DNA of 64,000 nt from NCBI RefSeq assembly GCF_013343005.1, contig NZ_CP054491.1, positions 310,001 to 374,000 on the forward strand. The letters are read 5' to 3'. This document shows, piece after piece, positions 28,191 to 35,359 of this stretch; the stretch's first letter is position 1, and the number at the start of each line of letters is the position of its first letter. This stretch comes from Candidatus Reidiella endopervernicosa. GTDB taxonomy: Bacteria > Pseudomonadota > Gammaproteobacteria > GCF-013343005. The notes under the pieces were generated by a model that worked only from the letters and a program-made list of their open reading frames with translations, did not search any database and was not told the DNA's origin. Both the position numbers and the translations under genes were made by a program.

Positions 28191-28278
28191 AAACCGGGTC
28201 AGAGAGCAATTGATTCTAATATTAGAGAATATTACTCTCTGACCCGGGTTTTTCAATTGCTCTCTGACACCTATTATT
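28191..28278. repeat. Palindromic element, GTCAGAGAGCA family, copy d
   Basis: AAACCGGGTCAGAGAG at 28191-28206 pairs with CTCTCTGACCCGGGTTT at 28236-28252, centre TTCTAATATTAGAGAA. A partial unit CAATTGCTCTCTGACACC follows. This is the best preserved member of the family. Confidence 0.6.
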
Positions 28279-28299
28279 CAAGGCTACTTATACCTGCCC

Positions 28300-28557
28300 C
28301 TATCTCACAATTTTGATCAACACCCATATCACCAACAATATAAACACGCCCAACCCTATCAGGGAATATTTGTTCTGCTCAGCTAGCTCTGAAAGCCTTA
28401 GGCGCATTAATTTTCTTTCGTGATCCTCTATTTCATCTCCACAACCGCGGCAATACCGATCTTGAATAGAAACAAACCTTGAACAATGCACACAGCGATA
28501 TCTATCCCTGACATTCCAAGGAGTGGCGCCTATAGATGTGCGAATATTGTTTTCCAT
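28300..28557 (-). CDS. Zinc-ribbon protein with C-terminal membrane anchor
   Basis: 85 residues. RYRCVHCSRFVSIQDRYCRG supplies CxxC and CxxC zinc ligands; the end SLIGLGVFILLVIWVLIKIV is a membrane helix. It is a diverged paralogue of the next gene upstream and overlaps its end by 28 bases. Function unknown; the tail-anchored zinc-ribbon layout is common among uncharacterised inner-membrane proteins. Confidence 0.6.
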   Translation of the reverse strand: MENNIRTSIGATPWNVRDRYRCVHCSRFVSIQDRYCRGCGDEIEDHERKLMRLRLSELAEQNKYSLIGLGVFILLVIWVLIKIVR

Positions 28558-28676
28558 GACATCAATATCTTTTCACTGAACCTCATCCCACAACTACGGC
28601 AGTGATAGTCACCTCGTGCCGCAATGAAGCCACAATGAGGACAGCGATAAATATCATGTAATGTTCTTAATTCCAT
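28530..28676 (-). CDS. Short zinc-ribbon protein, paralogue of its neighbour
   Basis: About 48 residues from MELRTLHDIYRCPHCGF; an ATG 36 bases upstream is possible. CPHC and CRSC are the zinc ligands. It lacks the membrane anchor of the 28300 gene and may be a truncated copy. Confidence 0.45.
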   Translation of the reverse strand: MELRTLHDIYRCPHCGFIAARGDYHCRSCGMRFSEKILMSWKTIFAHL

Positions 28677-28713
28677 ATCTCTTTGCAAGCTTCCGAGATG
28701 AGGGTTCAGCACC

Positions 28714-28769
28714 CTTAGGCACGACCGCGCAGTGAACGAAAGCGAACGATCTTGATTTGCTTGTTAGGC
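28714..28769 (-). other. attC half site
   Basis: On the minus strand GCCTAACAAGCAAATCAAGATC is a good left half (R box GCCTAAC and L arm), placed just after a small gene. The right side ends GTGCCTAAGGG and does not pair with it, so the second half is lost or strongly changed. Confidence 0.35.
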
Positions 28770-28791
28770 ATTTTTTTAAATAGGCTCAAAT

Positions 28792-28995
28792 TTAGGAAGT
28801 TTTACAATATGTTTTTGAATATTTAATGATAGCCTCATTAAATCGATAAAATTCTTCTGCCGTTCTGATTTGTAGGTAATCGGATTTTAACTGCACATAC
28901 CCATCTTCACCTACGTATGGTCGCAGTACATCCATGGATACTAAGGAATATGATTTTATATTATGAACAGCTTCATGACGACTAGTGGTATACAT
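28792..28995 (-). CDS. Hypothetical cassette protein, 67 aa
   Basis: MYTTSRHEAVHNIKSYSLVS, then VGEDGYVQLKSDYLQIRTAE. The frame is open further upstream (EDYWIEFRAF) without a start codon before a TAG, so the N-terminus may be truncated. It has no motif that I know. It is AT-rich and placed between attC-like sites. Confidence 0.4.
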   Translation of the reverse strand: MYTTSRHEAVHNIKSYSLVSMDVLRPYVGEDGYVQLKSDYLQIRTAEEFYRFNEAIIKYSKTYCKTS

Positions 28996-29074
28996 TGTAA
29001 AAGCACGAAACTCAATCCAATAATCTTCGCCATTAGACTTATTGAACTATTCTCATTAATAATATTCTTAAGAA

Positions 29075-29368
29075 TTAGGGAAGTTTTCCAAATTTAGAAT
29101 TAACATATAAAAGCAATGCCAATGATAATAGCAATGTGGTGATTAAAAATAGACGAAAAGAAAAGTCTTCATGAAAACCCATCTCTGCTGCCTCATAAAT
29201 ATTGTTTTTGTAGTCAATAGAGACTTTGCTAATCAAGCCAACACTAAAACGGTATATCCAATCCAAAGCCGGAGAAAGAATTCTCTCCCATACTCCGCTT
29301 CCAATTGCTCCAAGAACTATTGTTACGATAATACCTACTATAACTTTTAATATTGTTTTAAAATTCAT
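29075..29368 (-). CDS. Two-helix membrane protein, cassette type
   Basis: 97 residues. The first helix is ILKVIVGIIVTIVLGAIGSG, followed by VWERILSPALDWIYRFS; the second is FLITTLLLSLALLLYVNS. MGFHEDFSF lies between. Similar small membrane proteins are common in integron cassettes, all of unknown function. The split attC site (GTTAGGC, 29391-29397) stands directly upstream. Confidence 0.55.
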   Translation of the reverse strand: MNFKTILKVIVGIIVTIVLGAIGSGVWERILSPALDWIYRFSVGLISKVSIDYKNNIYEAAEMGFHEDFSFRLFLITTLLLSLALLLYVNSKFGKLP

Positions 29369-29466
29369 ATTTGAATATTGGCCCTTGTTTGCCTAACAGG
29401 TGATTATGTAGCCGGCTGAACATCCCCGATAAAACGGACACCAACTTCTAACTGAAGGGGTGTTTA

Positions 29467-29755
29467 ATGCCAAAATACAATAACCCACGAAAGACGTGGC
29501 GCTACACAGATGAATTCAAGGTAAAAGCTGTCCAGCTAAGTTTTCTGGAAGGAGTTCAGGTTAAAGAGGTTGCTGACACGCTCGACATCCATCCGTTTAT
29601 GCTGTCACGATGGCGAAAAGAGTATCGAGAAGGTGTGATTGTGGCAGATAAGAGAAAAAGGTGACCAGTATTCGCCGAGAAGCTTCTGAGCTGGATAAGA
29701 TGAAGAAGCTGAAAAAGGAGGTTGCCCGACTCAAGCAGGAGAATGATCTGCTGTA
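29467..29755 (+). pseudogene. IS3 OrfA (helix-turn-helix), broken
   Basis: MPKYNNPRKTWRYTDEFKVK...EVADTLDIHPFMLSRWRKEY is a transposase OrfA with HTH. A one-base shift near 29664 is needed to reach IRREASELDKMKKLKKEVAR and the leucine-zipper-like end, which meets an in-frame TAA (29755-29757) where AAA would be expected before KVATVS. Confidence 0.7.
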
Positions 29756-29759
29756 AAAA

Positions 29760-30926
29760 GTGGCAACGGTTTCTTGCGGAAGAACATCAGAACGATATCG
29801 ATTCATCCAGAGAAACCGGAAACTCGGAGTAAAGTACATGTGCGAGTGGCTGGGCGTGTCCCGCAGTGGCTATTATGACTGGTGCAAACGCCCAGCGGCT
29901 GAAAGAACAAAGGAAGATGCGTACCTGACCAGAAAGATCGTGAAAATTCATCGTCAGAATCGCGGCGTCTATGGCAGCCCAAGAATACATCAGACACTGC
30001 GCAATCAAGGCGTTCGCATCGGCAAGAAGCGTGTTGAGCGCCTGATGCGAGATAATGGCGTGGTTGGCCGAGTCGTTAAAGTTACGCGACGACAGCCTGG
30101 ATTAAAACGATTTAAAGCTGAGGGTGAAAACCTGAAACGGCTTGCGCCGAACCCAGACAAGATCAATCAAGTGTGGGTTGGAGATGTTACCTACTTGAAG
30201 GTAAAAGGCGCATGGCGATATTTGGCCACAGTAATGGATGTATTTAGCCGTCGAATTATTGGGTGGTCTTTAGGTCGAGATAGAACAACCAATCTCACGC
30301 TTAAAGCGCTAAGGCATGCACTCAGGGACAGGGAGCCAGAGAAGGGAATGATATTTCATACAGATCGAGGGATTGAGTACACAGCACATCGATTCAGAAA
30401 TGAGTTAAAAGGCATGAAATCCGACACAGTGTAAACCGTCCTGGCTACTGCACAGATAATGGACACATGGAATCATTTTTTCACACATTAAAGGCAGAAC
30501 TGATTCGTGGATCGCACTTCGATCATGATGTTAAATTACGGTTTGCACTAAACAGCTATATCAATCAATTCTATAATCACCGAAGCCGGGAGTCGCTATT
30601 TTTGCGAAAGTTTGTTTTGGGCATCCAAGCCCAAGCAAACAGCAAAAACGTAACGCGACCGTTTATGCCTGCGGCGCCCGACCGTCCTGCGTACGTTGCG
30701 TAATCACCTCTTCGCTGCTCTACACAACTCCCTCAGTGACTCTACGCCGACATAAAGCCGCTGCTGCATCTTCTCCGTCGTTCGCTCGCGCTCTCAACTA
30801 CGAATAGGCAGACGGCGTCGACTATCGGGGACTAACCGCCCTCACTTCGCTCTCCATGGCGGTCAGCGAATGCATTCGGGGATTGGGTATATGCCACCAG
30901 CTTATTATGAGCGGATGGTTGCGTGA
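29760..30926 (+). pseudogene. IS3 OrfB transposase (DDE), disrupted
   Basis: RNRKLGVKYMCEWLGVSRSG, then the catalytic region: QVWVGDVTYLKV (first D), FHTDRGIEYTAHRF (second D) and MESFFHTLKAELIRG (E). The three acidic residues are kept. A frame shift lies near 30425, and the 283-bp repeat is inserted after YINQFYNHR. Beyond it the frame resumes RMHSGIGYMPPAYYERMVA. The transposase is inactive as it stands. Confidence 0.75.
30586..30868 (+). mobile_element. ~283-bp repeat element, copy 4 (inside the IS3 transposase)
   Basis: Almost identical to copy 1. Excision joins CACCGAAG to AATGCATTC, giving NHRRMHSGIGYMPP, the expected C-terminal motif of IS3 OrfB. This shows a precise insertion without target duplication, and that the repeat moved after the IS arrived. 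Confidence 0.9.
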
Positions 30927-31137
30927 AAATAGCGTGTCCGATTTATCGGGTGAAGATCAGGCTCTCATAATTACATTATGTGGACGGCACAAATAATGCG
31001 TTATGCCGCAAATAGTTCTCATCAATTTGAGGAATTTGTTGTTTGAACGCACAGAGCTGTGTCTTTTTCATCCAATTTCCCTCTGGCTATTTCCCTGTTG
31101 TTTCTACACTCTAACGAGTTTTATTACTTATTCAAAA

Positions 31138-33387
31138 TCAGAGCTGTATCGCCCCATCCCAGTTCTCGGGGATTCCCTGTTCGATGAACTGCTGGCAGCG
31201 TTCGATGTAGACATCGACCGCGACGTCAATCTCGTCTCGTTGTTTGAGTGTGTTGAACTGCTCCAACGCCTCTTTGAAACGGCGCGCCTGAAACGTCTCG
31301 ACCGCTTTATCAAACTCATCCCGATTGGCGAGTTTGTGGGCTCTTCTAATCTCCTCTTCACCGTCGAGCACCTCGACGATCTCAACCCACTCGGTCTTGC
31401 CCTTCACCTTGACGCGGTCGAGGTGACGGATGTTGAACTGGGCGGGCGAGGCAAGCTTGGTATAGGTGGCGTTGGAGATAAGGATCGGGGCGTTGTAGGC
31501 CTTGGTGAGTCCCTCGATACGGGAGGCGAGGTTGACTGCATCGGAGATGACGGTTCCCTCCATGCGCTGGTGCTCACCGATGGTGCCGAGCATCAGCTCG
31601 CCGGTGTGGATGCCGACGCCGATTCGCACCTCGACATAGCCCTCCTCGCTCTCGGCGCGGCGCTGGTTGAAATCACGCACCTGGCTCTGCATCTCGATGG
31701 CGGTGGCGAGTGCATCGTCGGGGCCGCCGGGGAAGAGCGCCATTACTGCATCGCCGATGTACTTGTCGATGTAACCGCCGTGCTTGCGCACGATCGGGCC
31801 GACCTCTTCGAGGTAGCGGTTGATGAAGCGGAAGATCTGCTCCGGGCTCATCGACTCGGAGATGGTGGTGAAGGAGCGGATGTCGCTGAAGAGGACTGTC
31901 ATCTCCTGCTTGATGTTATCTCCCAGCCCCAGCTCGAGGATGCTCTGTTTGTTGAGAGTGGTGATGATCTCCTTCGGCACGAAGCGGCTGTAGGCATCGG
32001 TGAGATCGATCTGCTGGTCGTAGGCCGCGCGTAGCTGTTCTCGCCCCTCCCGCACCGAACCGACCATGGTGTTAAACGACTTGGTCAGCACGCCGATCTC
32101 ATCGTGCACGCCAACCGGCAGGTCGACATCGAGACTCCCCTGCTCCATCCGGTCGACACCGCCCAGCAGCCGCTGCAACGGGATGAAGAGACTGACGCGG
32201 AAGAAGAGCGGGAAGGCGATCACGGCGAAGAGCACCGCGCCGATGACGATATAGAGCAGCTGCTCGGCCATCTCATGCAGATGGGCCCGGTAGCCGTGAT
32301 AGCTATAACCAACCTCATAGCTGGCTCCATCGAGTGTGAGGCTGCGGGTGATGAAGTAGCTCTGTGGTTCAAGCGGCTCGAGTTTGCGGAACCGCCACGC
32401 TCCCTCCCACGCCCCCGACTCACCGCTCAACTCGGCATCGAAGCCGCTCGCCTGGTAGATCAACTCACCCTCGCGGGCGATGAAGCTGATCTCCTCCGGC
32501 AGCGCCTCGAATCGGCTTGCGACGATCTCACTGCCGCTACGCTCGATCTCGACCTTCTTTAGCGAAAGATAGCTCTCCTTGTGCAGGTTCATGGTGATCG
32601 CCGAGGAGAAGCCGAGCACCACCAAAATCGCGCCAAGCGACAGGCCGACCATTTTGATCTGCAGTGAGGAGGGTTCGAGTGCGTTGTTGAGGTAGACGAC
32701 GGTGAAGAGCAGCACGAAGATCATCAGCCCGGTGCCAAGCAGGTGGCCGACGATCTCCCAGCTGGCAAGATCAAGGTAGGCGAGGATGATCAGCGCCACC
32801 AGCACGATCGGTGAGAGCAGGATGAGGAAGATCTTGCGTATCGCCGCGATATGGCTCTCACGTTGCAGTGCATCACCCTCTCCCTCTCTGCGTAGCGCGC
32901 GAATCTGGCGCACGAAGAGGCTCATCGCCCAGAGCAGCTCGAGGCCGACCAGCACGCTGATCTCGTGGGTGCCGAGATAGACGAAGAGCCCGCCGCTCGG
33001 ATCGTAGATCGGCTCGAGCAGGGTGGTGTGGTAGAGGTAGAAGAGATAGACCAGCACCGAGACGATCAGCGAGACGATGAAGACGCGCCGCGCCTCTTTC
33101 GGGAAATGGAGCTTCGGGTAGTGGTAGGCGAACTGGATCAGGAAGAGGATAAAGAAGACGACAAAGTGCAGTGCCCACCATGCTATTCTCACCCCGTCCA
33201 GATCGAGCGACGAGAAGATGTAGAAGAAGGCGACGAAGACTACATTGACGCCGCTGAGGAAGGTGAGCAGTTGCCGGGTGGCGGGAAGCTTACCGGGGAT
33301 GCGCCAGAGATAGGCGGTCAGCAACGTCAGCATAATCGCAACGTTGAGCACGCTGAGCGAGAAGGGTGTCAGATAGAAGAGCTGCAC
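31138..33387 (-). CDS. Membrane class III adenylate/guanylate cyclase with HAMP domain
   Basis: About 749 residues. The N-terminal ~240 residues hold seven or eight helices. An extracytoplasmic segment, another helix and a HAMP linker (PLQRLLGGVDRMEQGSLDVD) precede the cyclase domain: VLFSDIRSFTTISESMSPEQ (metal Asp), GGYIDKYIGDAVMALF (second metal Asp and Lys) and GVGIHTGELMLGTIG. A short alpha-helical tail may be a TPR-like unit. GTG at 33387 with GGAGG upstream is preferred over an ATG at 33417. It is divergent from the GT2 gene, with about 60 bp between. Confidence 0.9.
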   Translation of the reverse strand: MQLFYLTPFSLSVLNVAIMLTLLTAYLWRIPGKLPATRQLLTFLSGVNVVFVAFFYIFSSLDLDGVRIAWWALHFVVFFILFLIQFAYHYPKLHFPKEARRVFIVSLIVSVLVYLFYLYHTTLLEPIYDPSGGLFVYLGTHEISVLVGLELLWAMSLFVRQIRALRREGEGDALQRESHIAAIRKIFLILLSPIVLVALIILAYLDLASWEIVGHLLGTGLMIFVLLFTVVYLNNALEPSSLQIKMVGLSLGAILVVLGFSSAITMNLHKESYLSLKKVEIERSGSEIVASRFEALPEEISFIAREGELIYQASGFDAELSGESGAWEGAWRFRKLEPLEPQSYFITRSLTLDGASYEVGYSYHGYRAHLHEMAEQLLYIVIGAVLFAVIAFPLFFRVSLFIPLQRLLGGVDRMEQGSLDVDLPVGVHDEIGVLTKSFNTMVGSVREGREQLRAAYDQQIDLTDAYSRFVPKEIITTLNKQSILELGLGDNIKQEMTVLFSDIRSFTTISESMSPEQIFRFINRYLEEVGPIVRKHGGYIDKYIGDAVMALFPGGPDDALATAIEMQSQVRDFNQRRAESEEGYVEVRIGVGIHTGELMLGTIGEHQRMEGTVISDAVNLASRIEGLTKAYNAPILISNATYTKLASPAQFNIRHLDRVKVKGKTEWVEIVEVLDGEEEIRRAHKLANRDEFDKAVETFQARRFKEALEQFNTLKQRDEIDVAVDVYIERCQQFIEQGIPENWDGAIQL

Positions 33388-33449
33388 CACGCCTCCGTTT
33401 TGGCCATCACGGCACAATAATAAAAGGGACCAATCATTCGGTTAACAAG

Positions 33450-34607
33450 ATGTCCGATCTGTTGTTATTAACGCTTAACCTCATCTGGGCCGCGCTCGCT
33501 CTGTTCTTCCTTGCCACCATCGGTAAGACCTATCGCTATCGCCAGCAGCTTCCCGACGCTTCAGCAGATAGCGTGCTACCGAAGCTCTCGCTGATTATTC
33601 CGGCCCGCGACGAGGCGAACAATATTGGTGAATGCCTACAATGTATCACGCAGCTTGAATACCCAGAAGGCGCGTTGGAGGTAATCGTGGTCGACGACAA
33701 CTCCGGCGACGCCACGGCGGCGATAGTCAGTGAGTTTGCCCAACGCGATAGCCGCATCCAGCTGATCAGCGCCGATCCGCTGCCCGAGGGATGGATGGGC
33801 AAATCACACGCCTGCTGGCAGGGGGTGGCCGCCGCCAGCGGTGAGTGGCTGCTGTTTGTCGATGCCGACACCTATCTCAAACCGACCGCGGCACGTGACG
33901 CGCTCGCCTACGCACTCAGCAATGCTCGTGAATTTCTCTCTGTGATTCCGTTTCAACAGGTGATCTCCTTTCAGGAGCGTATCGCCCTCCCCGGCGTCTT
34001 TCTCGGCTTCGCCACCGCTATCGACTTCGACCGGGTCAACGATCCAGACGACAGCTATGCCCTTGCCAACGGCCAGTTCCTGCTCTTCAGCCGTAGCGCC
34101 TACCAACAGATCGGCGGCCACGAGGCGATTCGCGGTGAGACCAGCGATGACCTCGCCTTTGCCCGTGCCATCAAGGCAGCGCACATCGGTGGCTACACCC
34201 TGTTTGGCGATCAGCAGATCGAGACGCGCATGTACCGTTCGCTAGGGGCGATATGGCGCGGCTTCTCTAAAAATGCGATCGAGATCATGCACGCTACCTC
34301 GACTGGACGCTGCATGAGCGACGCACTCCGCTCGCTCCTTCTCTCCCTCGGTACGCTACTACCAATTGCCACCTACTGCGCCACACCAGAGACTGCATCG
34401 ATGCTGCAGAACGCCACACTTACGCTGTCGATAGTCACCCTCGCCTCGCTGCTTTTGATCTTCACCCTGGCACTGCATGCACTGCGGATTCCCGTTATCT
34501 ATCTGCTTGCGCTACCCTTTGGGCTAGCGCTGCACGGCGCCATAATCATCAACGCCTATCTCAGGCAAAAAACAGGCAAACGGGAATGGAAAGGTCGGCA
34601 CTACTAA
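33450..34607 (+). CDS. Family 2 glycosyltransferase (CrtQ/HpnI-like membrane type)
   Basis: 385 residues from ATG 33450. An N-terminal membrane helix, then KLSLIIPARDEANNIGECL, VIVVDDNSGDAT, GWMGKSHACWQG and GEWLLFVDADTYL. Two or more C-terminal membrane helices follow. The GWMGKSHACWQG block is shared with carotenoid and hopanoid glycosyltransferases. It overlaps the next gene by 22 bases, so the two are translationally coupled. Confidence 0.85.
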   Translation: MSDLLLLTLNLIWAALALFFLATIGKTYRYRQQLPDASADSVLPKLSLIIPARDEANNIGECLQCITQLEYPEGALEVIVVDDNSGDATAAIVSEFAQRDSRIQLISADPLPEGWMGKSHACWQGVAAASGEWLLFVDADTYLKPTAARDALAYALSNAREFLSVIPFQQVISFQERIALPGVFLGFATAIDFDRVNDPDDSYALANGQFLLFSRSAYQQIGGHEAIRGETSDDLAFARAIKAAHIGGYTLFGDQQIETRMYRSLGAIWRGFSKNAIEIMHATSTGRCMSDALRSLLLSLGTLLPIATYCATPETASMLQNATLTLSIVTLASLLLIFTLALHALRIPVIYLLALPFGLALHGAIIINAYLRQKTGKREWKGRHY

Positions 34608-35263
34608 CACTGATCGCACTGCTGCTTTCGCCGCTGGTGGCAGTCGCTGGCGAGCCCGACAACTCCTGGAGCCTGATCCGCGAGGGTGAGCAGATATCGG
34701 TCTATTCACGCGACGTGGCCGACTCGAAATATAACGAGTCGCTGGCACAGACCTTCATCAAGGTACGCCTCTCGGCGCTGGTCGCACTGATTCTCGACGG
34801 TAATAGCCATGTGCGCTGGGTCAACACCGTCGACGATAGTCGCCAGATCGATATCATCAGTCCGACCGAGGTGCACAACTACACCTACAGCGGCGCCCCC
34901 TGGCCGGTCGATGACCGCGACGCGATCGTTAACACACAGGCCTCGCAGGATAGCGAAACGCTGATCGTCACGATTCAATCCTATGCGGCACCCGACTATA
35001 TTTCTCAAATCGACGGTGTAGTGCGCGTCCCCTATGTCGACTCGACCTGGACCCTGATCCCAGTTGGCGATGGCAAGATCGAGGTCAATTTCCGCGTCCA
35101 TAGCGAGCCGGGTGGAGAGATCCCGACCTGGCTGACCAACAACCTCGCCTCAGACCAGCCCTACTACACGCTTAACAACCTGCACCGCTTCTTCAATCGT
35201 GAGAACGAGTACTTCGACCGCGAACTCCCCTTCATTCGTGAGCCGGGCGAACAGCCACAATAA
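34586..35263 (+). CDS. Exported START-domain lipid-binding protein
   Basis: 225 residues. A signal peptide (SALLTLIALLLSPLVAVAG) precedes a START fold: WSLIREGEQISVYSRDVADS, SHVRWVNTVDDSRQI and APWPVDDRDAIV, the last being the typical P-W-P-x-x-x-R-D signature. START domains bind lipids in a deep pocket. Its coupling to a GT2 of the lipid-glycosylating type suggests a shared lipid substrate; that is inference. Confidence 0.85.
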   Translation: MERSALLTLIALLLSPLVAVAGEPDNSWSLIREGEQISVYSRDVADSKYNESLAQTFIKVRLSALVALILDGNSHVRWVNTVDDSRQIDIISPTEVHNYTYSGAPWPVDDRDAIVNTQASQDSETLIVTIQSYAAPDYISQIDGVVRVPYVDSTWTLIPVGDGKIEVNFRVHSEPGGEIPTWLTNNLASDQPYYTLNNLHRFFNRENEYFDRELPFIREPGEQPQ

Positions 35264-35359
35264 CCGCCGTTTGTGAGCCTCATCTCAGTTTTATAACGGC
35301 GTGCCGCTATAAAATGTTACGAATCGCGTTTTTCGCACCCACAATAATATGTCGATGCC

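Larger units (their letters stand above)
29417..30959 (+). mobile_element. IS3-family insertion sequence, itself interrupted by repeat copy 4
   Basis: The ends are TGAACATCCCCGATAAAACG at 29417 and, inverted, TGATCTTCACCCGATAAATC at 30959. They are flanked by a 3-bp direct repeat GGC (29414-29416 and 30960-30962), as is usual for IS3. Inside are orfA and orfB. Without the 283-bp repeat it would be about 1.26 kb, a normal IS3 length. Confidence 0.85.
29391..31006 (-). other. attC site interrupted by the IS3-family element
   Basis: Removing 29417-30962 (the insertion and one copy of the GGC duplication) joins GCCTAACAGGTGATTATGTAGCCGGC to TCTCATAATT...GTGGACGGCACAAATAATGCGTTATGCC. On the minus strand this gives outer boxes GCATAAC and GTTAGGC with partly complementary arms (CATTATTTGTGCCG against CGGCTACATAATCA), about 70 bp in all, as in attC. 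Confidence 0.5.

Noticed and set aside
31007-31137. Integron integrase next to the cassette array
   Set aside because: The expected side of the array leads straight into the adenylate cyclase gene; no tyrosine recombinase frame exists in the window.
31003-32034. 343-aa plus-strand open frame
   Set aside because: It is antisense to the intact adenylate cyclase gene, whose catalytic motifs are clear. The long frame is a shadow of codon bias.
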